From: Zobellia uliginosa
GTDB taxonomy: Bacteria > Bacteroidota > Bacteroidia > Flavobacteriales > Flavobacteriaceae
Length of the DNA stretch: 64,000 nucleotides
NCBI RefSeq assembly: GCF_900156625.1
Contig: NZ_FTOB01000002.1
Location: forward strand, 30,275 to 94,274
Direction of reading: 5' to 3'
Under the pieces are notes generated by a model that was given only the letters and a program-made list of their open reading frames with translations, did not search any database and was not told the origin of the DNA. The translations under genes and the position numbers were made by a program. This document shows, piece after piece, positions 26,838 through 34,316 of the stretch; position 1 is the stretch's first letter, and the number at the start of each line of letters is the position of its first letter.

Positions 26838-27416
26838 TTATTTTAAAAATTCTAAGTCCAGATACATATTTTTTCTGTCGTCTGGGTCAATATATAGAAT
26901 GGTTTTCTTTTTCAATGCAAAATGAATTTTCAGGTTATCCGTATCCATTTCAATTGACTCTCTATAGGTTATTGTTCGGCCCTTAATGGTTTTTTTAAAT
27001 GATATTTGATTTAAAGTCCGATTTACCAACTTTAAATTTCTATCTCCTCTTCCCACAACCTCATTAAGTCCAGCATATCGTGTATTGTCTGTTATAATTT
27101 GTTCTTGCCAAGAACTTGAATTTACCTTAACCTTATTTAAGTCTATCTCAATTTTTTGTCCATCTTTTTTAAGTTTTTCAATTCTTTTTTCGTTCTCCGC
27201 TTTTGCAGCTCTGTCTGTCAGTTTTGTTTTTATTATCCAGTAAAGAAGTGGAATTATTAGGACAATTCCGAAAGCAACAAAGTAAGGATTTAAGTCTCCC
27301 ATTGGTCTCCATCTCCCCCGGTAACCAAGGCCAGCAAGTATCGCAAGAAATCCGATATAGACAATTCCAAAAAAGATATAAGTCTTTAGAGAATTTATGA
27401 TGTCCTTAAATTTCAT
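26838..27416 (-). CDS. Cassette membrane protein, unknown
   Basis: 192 aa from the ATG giving MKFKDIINSLKTY; the longer frame reads through the attC-like site. Two N-terminal transmembrane segments (YIFFGIVYIGFLAILAGLG and YFVAFGIVLIIPLLYWII) are followed by a charged linker and a soluble C-terminal domain of beta strands (VKVNSSSWQEQIITDN...LKIHFALKKKTILYID). No known family. Tags GTTGTAACAC/GTGTTACAAC. Confidence 0.72.
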   Translation of the reverse strand: MKFKDIINSLKTYIFFGIVYIGFLAILAGLGYRGRWRPMGDLNPYFVAFGIVLIIPLLYWIIKTKLTDRAAKAENEKRIEKLKKDGQKIEIDLNKVKVNSSSWQEQIITDNTRYAGLNEVVGRGDRNLKLVNRTLNQISFKKTIKGRTITYRESIEMDTDNLKIHFALKKKTILYIDPDDRKNMYLDLEFLK

Positions 27417-27434
27417 GTTTGAGAAATGTGTTAC

Positions 27435-27556
27435 AACGGCTCGCATAAGAGTAGTGGCGGTTTTAAGACCACAATCTTTTCGGCCAAGACTTACGTTTAT
27501 TAATAGTATCAACTTTTGTTTTAGCACTTTCTCCGCCATTACTTTTATGCATTGTT
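27435..27556. repeat. attC-like site (122 bp)
   Basis: Right arm AACGGCTCGCATAAGAGTAG with TGGCGG, left arm CCGCCATTACTTTTATGCATTGTT. No insertion. The gene at 27463-28080 reads through the whole left arm. Confidence 0.78.
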
Positions 27557-28080
27557 GTGCCACGTTTTTTTATTTCTCTTTCGTCCAAGTCCACGTAGTA
27601 ATCTTGGTTTTTGATTAAGTCTGCACCAATTTCTTCAATTTCTAAATTCAGTTCTCGACCGTCCTTTTCTTTAAAGAAAATCCCGTCACAATCGATAGGG
27701 ACTTGAATGTCAATCTCATTAAATTCTTTGTCAACCAATTTTAAGTCCCACCAACGCGAAATGTAAAACGAACTTGTTTCTTGGTCAGCAGTTAGGTCAA
27801 GGATAGTGTCGGTTTCAAGGTCTTTAATTTTCTCTTTTTGGTTAATGTCAATTATGTAACCGTGTCCACCCGAAACAACACACGCAACTCCTTTACTATT
27901 TAATTCTGCAACTAAGAAATTGTGGTTGTCCTTTTCTCTGAAACCACCAACCCATCCAAGTCCGTCTCTTGTTGTAAACTTCACGTAATGCCAAACTTGT
28001 TCTCGCCAAGGTCCTGGCAAGTCAAACAGGATTTCTTCATACTCTCCTGAAATTGGTGCTCCGTTTAGTTTCTCTGTCAT
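27463..28080 (-). CDS. Cassette cytoplasmic protein, C-terminus encoded in the attC-like site
   Basis: 205 aa from the ATG giving MTEKLNGAPISGEY. The body (LFDLPGPWREQVWHYVKFTTRDGLGWVGGF, ACVVSGGHGYIIDIN) is soluble and beta-rich; no family recognised with confidence. There is no stop before the cassette core GTTGTGCCAC. The frame runs on about 90 bases through the attC-like arm and adds HKSNGGESAKTKVDTINKR and more. The tail therefore changes when the neighbouring site changes. Confidence 0.7.
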   Translation of the reverse strand: MTEKLNGAPISGEYEEILFDLPGPWREQVWHYVKFTTRDGLGWVGGFREKDNHNFLVAELNSKGVACVVSGGHGYIIDINQKEKIKDLETDTILDLTADQETSSFYISRWWDLKLVDKEFNEIDIQVPIDCDGIFFKEKDGRELNLEIEEIGADLIKNQDYYVDLDEREIKKRGTTMHKSNGGESAKTKVDTINKRKSWPKRLWS

Positions 28081-28096
28081 TTTTTTAATGTGGCAC

Positions 28097-28372
28097 AACG
28101 TTGTTGTATAAGAATAGTTGCGGGTTTGTATGCGAGGAATTTCCGAAGGAAATTCAGACGTTACAAACACGCAACGACCTTTGATTAAGCACTAAACCGT
28201 AATTATTTTTATACGGTGTGCCTGTTGCACAAGCATGAATTCCATCAACATCTACTTGTTAGGTTATTTTGTGAAATATAACTAACTGATATATTGGGTT
28301 TTCATTATTTCTGATAATTCAAAAACTATCAATTTGTTCCTGATGACGGCTTGTGCAACGGTTACCGGTGTT
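28097..28372. repeat. attC-like site with MITE
   Basis: Right arm AACGTTGTTGTATAAGAATAG with TTGCGG, left arm CCGTAATTATTTTTATACGG, inner hairpin GGAATTTCCGAAGGAAATTC. MITE 28220-28365 with CGGTGT on both sides, then core GTTGGCAAC. Confidence 0.8.
28220..28365. repeat. MITE copy 4 with exact 6-bp target duplication
   Basis: GCCTGTTGCACAAGCATG to TTGTGCAACGGTTAC, flanked by CGGTGT on both sides (28214-28219 and 28366-28371). This proves transposition into a ready attC-like site next to the core. Confidence 0.85.
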
Positions 28373-29149
28373 GGCAACTGGCTTTATTTTCAGTTTGTTT
28401 AATTCTCTCTGTTCGTTTTCGGCTAAAATTTTGTCAATTTCAGTCCATTCTTTTCTTTCAATTAATTCTTTCAGTTCTTTCCATTTATTTACTATTTCTA
28501 CATTTTCTAATCGTTCGTGAAGCTCTATCTCGTTTTCCAAAATCTCGATGGCTTTATTCACTTTATGCTGTTTGAGTTCCGAGAATAAAATTAAAAATTG
28601 AGATTTGTAAATGTCATTTCCTCCACACTTGGAATAAAATGGAAAAATATTTGGTTTGCTCGTTATCTTTTTGGTCGAATTGTATTTGTCAAAAAATGGC
28701 AACGCATTTACAATTAATTTCTCTGATAAATAATCTGCTAGTATTAGATACTCTTTTGATATTCGGAAATGTTTTCTGATTGTTTTGTCTATTTCTTCTA
28801 TTTTTTTCGAGCCAATTAAATAGTATTCGTTCGTAAGACCTTCCCAACAATAAGGAACTAATCCAATTCGAATTTCTATATCGTCTTTCGCTCCAGACCA
28901 ACTTCCACGATTGTCAATATCAATAACTTCAAGTAAGTCATTTGTCAGTCGATAATGTTTTCTGCCTTTCTTTTTAAATCCGTATTCCTTGAGGTTTATA
29001 CCAATTATTTTATTCAGCTCGTTGTAAGCTGGTTTCCATTTCTCTTTTGGTAAACTCTTAAAAACTTTGTTTTTTTCAAATTCCGATATTTCAGATTCAG
29101 AATTTGAGCTCTGTCCTTTGGGTTTTCCGAAAAGATTGAAGTACTTCAT
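28319..29149 (-). CDS. DUF4304-like cassette protein
   Basis: 276 aa. WKPAYNELNKIIGINLKEYGFKKKGRKHYRLTNDLLEVIDI resembles DUF4304, common in immunity-like loci; the C-terminal part is helical (KAIEILENEIELHERLENVE). The last residues (NTGNRCTSRHQEQIDSF) are encoded by the attC-like core and MITE copy 4, so the MITE gives the stop. Alone in its cassette (GTTGGCAAC/GTTGCCAAC). Confidence 0.68.
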   Translation of the reverse strand: MKYFNLFGKPKGQSSNSESEISEFEKNKVFKSLPKEKWKPAYNELNKIIGINLKEYGFKKKGRKHYRLTNDLLEVIDIDNRGSWSGAKDDIEIRIGLVPYCWEGLTNEYYLIGSKKIEEIDKTIRKHFRISKEYLILADYLSEKLIVNALPFFDKYNSTKKITSKPNIFPFYSKCGGNDIYKSQFLILFSELKQHKVNKAIEILENEIELHERLENVEIVNKWKELKELIERKEWTEIDKILAENEQRELNKLKIKPVANTGNRCTSRHQEQIDSF

Positions 29150-29172
29150 TGTCGTTTTTTCAGCTTGTTGCC

Positions 29173-29442
29173 AACGGCCCGGGACTAGGCCCTGCGGATG
29201 CGCAGCATACGCGTTAAGGGTCTGGGCTGGGCATCCGTGGGGCTTATCCCTTGTTGTGTTTCGTTTTGCTTCGGGAGGTCTCTACGGTTCTCTGAGGTCG
29301 CTCCCTATATTTTTGCGCCGCCCTTCCCGGGCCGTTGTGGCGTATTGAGCGCACCGGGAATCGAAAAAAGGTATGGGTACGGAGTGTTGCCCGTCTTGCT
29401 TTTTTCGATGTAGGGACGCGGCCGAAGGCAATTCGCCACAAC
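29173..29442. repeat. GC-rich gene-less mini-cassette, copy 2 (270 bp)
   Basis: Same as copy 1 with single-base differences (CTACGG after TCTC where copy 1 has CCTACGG). Core AAC at 29173-29175 and 29440-29442. Confidence 0.78.
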
Positions 29443-29628
29443 GGTTTAGCTATGAACAGTACGGGAGCAAACTAGCGTTTGCTTTCCGCCACGCACATAG
29501 CAAAATCTTTTTGTTTTGTTTTTTTCTTTTCCTTGTTTAAAGCAAAATCCCAAAGATTTTGCGGACTTCATAAAAATACACAAACCCTGCGACTAAGCCC
29601 GAAGCCCGTATTGTTTATAGGTTTTGTT
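29440..29628. repeat. attC-like site (189 bp)
   Basis: Right arm AACGGTTTAGCTATGAACAG with TACGGGAGC, left arm GCCCGTATTGTTTATAGGTTTTGTT. Nearly the same as the site at 9018. Inner repeat of AGCAAAATC and GATTTTGC words. Confidence 0.7.
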
Positions 29629-29643
29629 GTAGCACGTTTTTTA
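29620..29643. repeat. 24-bp direct repeat at cassette core, copy 1
   Basis: GGTTTTGTTGTAGCACG plus TTTTTTA, identical to 30381-30404. The two copies flank one gene without an attC-like site between that gene and the next. Confidence 0.8.
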
Positions 29644-30357
29644 CGTTCTGCTTTTTACAAAGTCATAAGTTTGCTTAATACCTTCGTTAGTCAATTTAAT
29701 GTGTTTTTGAAAAAACTCAGGTAATCCAGACTTTTCTAAGAATATTTCTTTAATCTTAGTCATATCACCAGTATTACTTAAAATTAATTCTTTGTATTTC
29801 GTTTCTATATGTTCGTAATGAACAACAACTTTTCTTTTTTCATTGAAGTCTTTAAATTCTCCGTCTTTGAAATCAATTAGCCATTTTATATTGTGATTTG
29901 TTTGATATTCAGTTTTTAAGTTCTCAATAACGTTTGCAAACATAATTGCCCTCGGATTTGGAAACTTATCTGGAAATTCATTCGCGATTTTATCTCCAAT
30001 TCTGTCCCAAAAGTTATAAAGCTTTTCAAAACATATACTTGCATACATTCCATAAAGGGAATCATACATATTCTGTCTGTAGGTACTAAATTCTTTGCCT
30101 TTTAAGATTGCTGTTTCATTTATTGGATTATTAATGTAAGGTCTAAGAGCGAATAAAATTCCAGTTACATAAACTAAGTCTGCGTGTATGTATCTGATAT
30201 CTTGAGTTATGTTATAATCTAGTCTTGAATCAACTGCTTTTTGACCAATAAAGAAGGAATCCAGTTTAATCTTATCTGCCTCAGTATTTAATCCATTCTC
30301 TTTTACCTTTCTCGTAATAAGTGTGTAAAAGTCATTTATAATTTCCTTGTCGGTCAT
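29641..30357 (-). CDS. HEPN-like protein (Rx4H motif)
   Basis: 238 aa from the ATG giving MTDKEIINDFYTLI; mostly helical. It has R175-KVVV-H180 (EKRKVVVHYEH), the R-x4-H signature of HEPN ribonuclease folds, preceded by helices with SICFEKLYNFWDRIGDKI. It resembles the Cthe_2314-type HEPN group by recollection. HEPN proteins often cleave RNA in toxin-antitoxin and abortive-infection systems. It shares a fused cassette with the HEPN-like protein at 30402-30947; no antitoxin is obvious. Confidence 0.65.
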   Translation of the reverse strand: MTDKEIINDFYTLITRKVKENGLNTEADKIKLDSFFIGQKAVDSRLDYNITQDIRYIHADLVYVTGILFALRPYINNPINETAILKGKEFSTYRQNMYDSLYGMYASICFEKLYNFWDRIGDKIANEFPDKFPNPRAIMFANVIENLKTEYQTNHNIKWLIDFKDGEFKDFNEKRKVVVHYEHIETKYKELILSNTGDMTKIKEIFLEKSGLPEFFQKHIKLTNEGIKQTYDFVKSRT

Positions 30358-30380
30358 TGCGGATTTATTGCTTAAAAAGA

Positions 30381-30404
30381 GGTTTTGTTGTAGCACGTTT
30401 TTTA
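30381..30404. repeat. 24-bp direct repeat at cassette core, copy 2
   Basis: Identical to 29620-29643. This copy pairs with GTGCTACAAC at 30957, so the original cassette spans 30381-30966. Confidence 0.8.
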
Positions 30405-30947
30405 ACTGATTGGATAATTTTTCATTCCAATAAAAAATCCATTCATCATTTTATTTATAAATCCGTCATATTCGTTAAAAACTCTTTTAAATGTATTAAA
30501 ATCGTCTATTGTTGTTACTTTAAAATCATTTGGACTTTTCGGATGTGTGATTCTATCTCTTTCGGTTTTTATTGTTTTTAATCGTTCTAAATCTGAATCA
30601 AAATATTCTTTTTGAATATCAGTTTTTTCCCAAGTCTTAGCTATTTGCTTGAATGTTTTTTTGAATTTTACCATAAACTTATCTCTATCTGAATAATTTT
30701 GATAGCTATCAAGTCTGTTTAAATTAAATAAATCGGATTCAATCAAAGAAAATAACTCTCTTAAACAAGCTCTGTATAATGTATTAAATGCTTTTTGGTC
30801 ATTCTTTGATTCAAAAGTCAACTCAATAAGATTCAAATAATCATTACGTATTATGTTATGAGTCTTCTGATAATTATGAAAAATCAGTTCAGCTTCTTGA
30901 AACTCTTTTAAACTACTATAATATTTTGTAGGGTGTTCTGCTTCCAT
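30402..30947 (-). CDS. HEPN-like protein (Rx4H motif), second of a pair
   Basis: 181 aa, almost entirely helical. R130-DRIT-H135 (ERDRITHPKS) is the HEPN R-x4-H signature, and FNTLYRACLRELFSLIESDLFNLN resembles the first HEPN helices. Different in sequence from its neighbour at 29641-30357. A catalytic HEPN ribonuclease or a structural RNA-binding HEPN are both possible. Tags GTTGTAGCAC/GTGCTACAAC define its cassette. Confidence 0.65.
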   Translation of the reverse strand: MEAEHPTKYYSSLKEFQEAELIFHNYQKTHNIIRNDYLNLIELTFESKNDQKAFNTLYRACLRELFSLIESDLFNLNRLDSYQNYSDRDKFMVKFKKTFKQIAKTWEKTDIQKEYFDSDLERLKTIKTERDRITHPKSPNDFKVTTIDDFNTFKRVFNEYDGFINKMMNGFFIGMKNYPIS

Positions 30948-30963
30948 TTTTTAAATGTGCTAC

Positions 30964-31233
30964 AACGGCCCGGGACTAGGCCCTGCGGATGCGCAGCATA
31001 CGCGTTAAGGGTCTGGGCTGCGCATCCGTGGGGCTTATCCCTTGTTGTGTTTCGTTTTCCTTCGGGAGGTCTCTACGGTTCTCTGAGGTCGCTCCCTATA
31101 TTTTTGCGCCGCCCTTCCCGGGCCGTTGTGGCGTATTGAGCGCACCGGGAATCGAAAAAAGGTATGGGTACGGAGTGTTGCCCGTCTTGCTTTTTTCGAT
31201 GTAGGGACGCGGCCGAAGGCAATTCGCCACAAC
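30964..31233. repeat. GC-rich gene-less mini-cassette, copy 3 (270 bp)
   Basis: Identical in extent to the other copies. Shares TGGGCTGCGCATCC and GTTTTCCTTCGG with copy 4, so copies 3 and 4 are one sub-type and copies 1 and 2 another. Confidence 0.78.
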
Positions 31234-31509
31234 GGTTACGTATAAGAATAGTGCGTTATTTTGAGCTCGAGGATTTTCCGCAGGAAAATCAGAGTTAGTA
31301 AACAGACACTGCCTTATAAATTTTGTACTAAAATACGCATTATTTTTATACAATGTGCCTGTTGCACAAGCATGAATTCCATCAACACCTACTTGTTAGG
31401 TTATTTTGTAAAATATAACTAACTGATATTTTGTCTTTTAATTATTTCTTATAATTCAAAAACTATCAATTTATTCCGGATGACGGGTTGTGCAACGGTT
31501 ACCAATGTT
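31231..31509. repeat. attC-like site with MITE
   Basis: Right arm AACGGTTACGTATAAGAATAG, left arm CGCATTATTTTTATACAATG, inner hairpin GATTTTCCGCAGGAAAATC. MITE 31357-31502 with CAATGT at both ends, then core GTTATGTAGC. Confidence 0.8.
31357..31502. repeat. MITE copy 5 with exact 6-bp target duplication
   Basis: Flanked by CAATGT at 31351-31356 and 31503-31508. Ends as in the other copies. Confidence 0.85.
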
Positions 31510-31765
31510 ATGTAGCGGTTTTGATTTTTTGATAAAGATTGGCTTGACCTTTTTCGGAGTTTGAGTGAGTTCAGTTTTATTCTTATTCCGCAAAGTATTT
31601 GAATTCCGATTGATTTTATAGAGTTCAGAAATTTAAGATATTCCGCAGCTTTTTCTAATTCCGCAAACAAGCTTTTTTTCTTTTTTATAGTTCAGAAGAG
31701 GGGAAATGTTCCGCCTAATTTCCGCAATGGTTGCGTTATACATTTCTCTTTGCTCACTGCTACAT
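31510..31765. other. Small cassette without a clear gene
   Basis: About 250 bp between tags GTTATGTAGC and GCTACATAAC. It contains repeated TTCCGCA words (at least four) and a possible short minus-strand frame starting MFAELEKAAEYLKFLNSIKS at 31670 that leaves the cassette into the MITE. I do not see a convincing protein; a small RNA or a decayed gene are equally possible. Confidence 0.5.
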
Positions 31766-32102
31766 AACGTCTCGGCTATGCGTAGTGCGGGATTTGAAAA
31801 GCGGAGTTTTCAAATTTGCACGTAGCCAAGAGTTTATATTTTGTTTTTAATTTATTCAGCTTAAACACCAAATTAAAGTATTGGCGGACTTTATTAAATG
31901 CTCTGACCTTTCGTTTAGTAGAAAACCCGCATTACGTATAGCCCTTGTGCCTGTTGCACAACCATGAATTCCATCAATACCTACTTGTTAGGGTATTTTT
32001 TGCAAAATACAATTAACTGATATTCTGCGTTTTAGTTATTTTTGTAACTTAAAAACTATCAATTTGTTCCCGATGACGGCTTGTGCAACGATTACCCTTG
32101 TT
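31766..32102. repeat. attC-like site with MITE
   Basis: Right arm AACGTCTCGGCTATGCGTAG with TGCGGG, left arm CCCGCATTACGTATAGCCCTTG. MITE 31949-32095 with CCTTGT duplicated, then core GTTGGCAAC. Confidence 0.8.
31949..32095. repeat. MITE copy 6 with exact 6-bp target duplication
   Basis: CCTTGT at 31943-31948 and 32096-32101. Inner sequence slightly diverged (TTTTGCAAAATACAATTAAC). Confidence 0.85.
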
Positions 32103-32124
32103 GGCAACTGGCTTTTGTTTTCTT

Positions 32125-32322
32125 TCATTTCAATTTTTTATTCTTTTCTTTTTTTATTAAAGACAATGCAATTTTTAACGCTTCTATTCTATTCACAAGA
32201 AGGCTTTTTTGAGAAGACCTGTCTCTATCTATTAGTTTTTCTAAAGATTTTTCACATTTATGAATTAAAGATGTAATTCTAATAGCTGCTTGGTCTAAAT
32301 CTTCTTCAGAATAATTTTCCAT
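32125..32322 (-). CDS. Small helical cassette protein (65 aa)
   Basis: MENYSEEDLDQAAIRITSLI followed by HKCEKSLEKLIDRDR and a Lys-rich end. It is the only frame filling this short cassette (GTTGGCAAC at 32100, ATGCCAAC at 32365), and its start is well placed, so I think it is real. It looks like one long helical hairpin; no family recognised. Confidence 0.6.
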   Translation of the reverse strand: MENYSEEDLDQAAIRITSLIHKCEKSLEKLIDRDRSSQKSLLVNRIEALKIALSLIKKEKNKKLK

Positions 32323-32369
32323 TTTTTAAAGTTATTTACTTAAAGTTCAGAGTTGTTTAGCTTGATGCC

Positions 32370-32639
32370 AACGGCCCGGGACTAGGCCCTGCGGATGCGC
32401 AGCATACGCGTTAAGGGTCTGGGCTGCGCATCCGTGGGGCTTATCCCTTGTTGTGTTTCGTTTTCCTTCGGGAGGTCTCTACGGTTCTCTGAGGTCGCTC
32501 CCTATATTTTTGCGCCGCCCTTCCCGGGCCGTTGTGGCGTATTGAGCGCACCGGGAATCGAAAAAAGGTATGGGTACGGAGTGTTGCCCGTCTTGCTTTT
32601 TTCGATGTAGGGACGCGGCCGAAGGCAATTCGCCACAAC
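32370..32639. repeat. GC-rich gene-less mini-cassette, copy 4 (270 bp)
   Basis: The copy nearest the recombinase, directly downstream of the retron cassette. Sub-type with copy 3. Confidence 0.78.
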
Positions 32640-32759
32640 GGTCTCGGCTATGAGTAGTTGCGTGGTTTAGCACTTAACTTTGCAAGTACAAACCAAACTG
32701 AAAATCCGAGAGGATTTTCAGATGTAGGCGAGAACAAGCAGTTACTTATAGCCATTGTT
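32637..32759. repeat. attC-like site of the retron cassette (123 bp)
   Basis: Right arm AACGGTCTCGGCTATGAGTAG, left arm CAGTTACTTATAGCCATTGTT, with inner hairpin GAAAATCCGAGAGGATTTTC. The right arm has about three bases more than the left (GTCTC against the complement), an attC-like asymmetry. R'' GCCACCAAC complements the first bases of the cassette at 35183-35191. Confidence 0.82.
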
Positions 32760-32772
32760 GGTGGCTGGGCTT

Positions 32773-33810
32773 CTACGTCTGACCGCTAATCTCACTTTTT
32801 AACTTAATCAAATACTCTTTATATTCTATAAACTCTGTATCGGTCGGGTTGATTTGAATAATGAAATTCACCTTACCTAATAGATGTTCTAAATAGTTTC
32901 TTTTTTTTATTCCTTTTCGCTCCATATGATTTGCCAACCCAAACTTCTTAATGTAGTAAAGTTCCTGTCTTACTTTGTTACGTTTATGAAAAACAACTTG
33001 TGGTTTTTGATTAACTACAATTCCTGTAACCGACTGTCTTTGATTAGGTGTCATTAGTTTTATCTTATCTGGATGAATTACCAATTCTAATTTTACTATC
33101 TGTTCAGACACAAAATTTAAAACTGCGTTTTCATCGAAGTTACCTGAGAAAGTTAGATCGTCAGCATACCTTGTATATCTAATGGAATGTTGTTTACAGA
33201 ATTCAGAAATATGATTGTCAGCTGGCAGAAAGTATAAGTTTGAGATGTAAGGACTTGTTGGTGCACCTTGTGGTAAACAATTTTCCTTTGTGCAAAGCTT
33301 AGCAAGTAGATTAGAAATTAAGTCCGAATAGCCAAGAGATTTAAAAATTTGCTCTACTGAGTGTATTTTTATAGAAGGAAAGAAATCTTTTAAATCCAAG
33401 GTAAAAACCTTAGGTTGGTTATAATGAAATTTCAGATTTTCAACTATACTTACCTTTCTTTTATATGCCTTGGCATATGGGCTTACTTTAAGCTGTTGAA
33501 AGATATTTTGTAAAATCCAAGTTTGAATTTCTTTCAGACTAGGTAATGGTTCAGAAATAGTTCTGGTCTTTCCATTTTTCTTCTTAATCGCATAATCTGT
33601 ATAAAACGATTTGGTGTAATATACAGCTTTTTTGATATAGGCTTTTTTGTAGCCAACAAGCGAAGAAAAATGTGATGTATTGTAAATTATTGGAACATTG
33701 TTTTCAATCAACGGCTTTGCGTAATCCAAACAACGTTTAATGTTCAGTTCTGAATATCCTGAATTTGAGGCTGCCTTTTCAAAGGCTATTTTATATTGTT
33801 CAAATGTCAT
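32773..33810 (-). CDS. Retron reverse transcriptase
   Basis: 345 aa with retron RT features: an NTSH motif (44-47) in IIYNTSHFSSLVGYKKAYI, LDLKDFFPSI (138-147), LPQGAPTSP (179-187), catalytic YADD (215-218) and the retron-type VTG in QSVTGIVVN (261-263). It lacks the maturase and endonuclease domains of group II intron enzymes. It would copy the msd part of the RNA encoded just upstream (33811-33994) into multicopy single-stranded DNA. The ATG directly abuts the a2 repeat. Partners are the wHTH-like and PRTase-like proteins in the same cassette. Confidence 0.93.
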   Translation of the reverse strand: MTFEQYKIAFEKAASNSGYSELNIKRCLDYAKPLIENNVPIIYNTSHFSSLVGYKKAYIKKAVYYTKSFYTDYAIKKKNGKTRTISEPLPSLKEIQTWILQNIFQQLKVSPYAKAYKRKVSIVENLKFHYNQPKVFTLDLKDFFPSIKIHSVEQIFKSLGYSDLISNLLAKLCTKENCLPQGAPTSPYISNLYFLPADNHISEFCKQHSIRYTRYADDLTFSGNFDENAVLNFVSEQIVKLELVIHPDKIKLMTPNQRQSVTGIVVNQKPQVVFHKRNKVRQELYYIKKFGLANHMERKGIKKRNYLEHLLGKVNFIIQINPTDTEFIEYKEYLIKLKSEISGQT

Positions 33811-33994
33811 TTTCTCAAAATCGTTAATTGAGTGGGGGGCAATGCCCCCACACTCAAATTAGTGAATACGGGCTTAAAAGGGGTGCAGCTCTGCGGAACC
33901 CCTTTTAAGCCCGAGAGCTTGAAAGCCCATTCAATTACAGAGCAGTGACTCACGGCTCCGGTATCAGCCGAAACTGATACAATATTTTGAGAAA
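33811..33994 (-). ncRNA. Retron msr-msd RNA
   Basis: Read on the minus strand, a1 (TTTCTCAAAAT, 33984-33994) and a2 (ATTTTGAGAAA, 33811-33821) are perfect 11-bp complements at the two ends. Inside are a GTATCAG/CTGATAC hairpin (33961-33980) and a GAGC...GCTC hairpin enclosing GTGAGTCAC, together fitting msr. Then comes a long stem with 15 perfect pairs starting GGGCTTAAAAGGGGT (33869-33911) and a second hairpin TTGAGTG...CACTCAA with GGGGGC/GCCCCC (about 33828-33856), together fitting msd. The template G is probably the G of ATTG just after a1. The RNA fills exactly the space between the wHTH-like gene and the RT gene. Confidence 0.88.
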
Positions 33995-33997
33995 GAA

Positions 33998-34312
33998 CTA
34001 AAATGTCAACTCGTTTTGACGTGGAACAAAAATAGTGTTTTTATCAATACGTGGTATCTGACTTTTAATATCTTTCTCTATCCATTCATCCTTGTTTGTT
34101 CTTTTGTAGTTATCTTTTATTTGTTCATACAGTTCAATTCCATTGTTAGATAATTGAATTTTTTCATCTTGATAATCAACAAGTCCGTTTGTTATAGCTT
34201 CTTTGGTTAATCGCGCTATATCTGAATAGGATAATCCTTCTCTGACAAGTCGCTTAATGTCTGTGTTTTTCTTAATTGCATTTAAAAGCAAAAAAATCTC
34301 TTTCTCTTTCAT
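33998..34312 (-). CDS. Small winged-helix-like retron accessory protein
   Basis: 104 aa: IKRLVREGLSYSDIARLTKEAITNGLVDYQDEKIQLSNNGIELYEQI reads as a helix-turn-helix with a beta wing, as in small DNA-binding accessory proteins of retrons. The C-terminal tail (SQIPRIDKNTIFVPRQNEL) is polar. It starts 4 bp after the PRTase-like gene and stops 3 bp before a1, so it shares the transcript. It may bind msDNA or hold the effector inactive. Confidence 0.75.
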   Translation of the reverse strand: MKEKEIFLLLNAIKKNTDIKRLVREGLSYSDIARLTKEAITNGLVDYQDEKIQLSNNGIELYEQIKDNYKRTNKDEWIEKDIKSQIPRIDKNTIFVPRQNELTF

Positions 34313-34316
34313 TGTG

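Noticed and set aside
31449..31670. 73-codon minus-strand frame in the small cassette at 31510-31765
   Set aside because: The last third is MITE sequence and the first part is low complexity; noted in the cassette entry but not called as a gene.
32773..33810. RT as a group II intron enzyme serving the three introns
   Set aside because: It has the retron VTG and NTSH motifs, no maturase or HNH domain, and its own msr-msd RNA upstream, so it is a retron RT.
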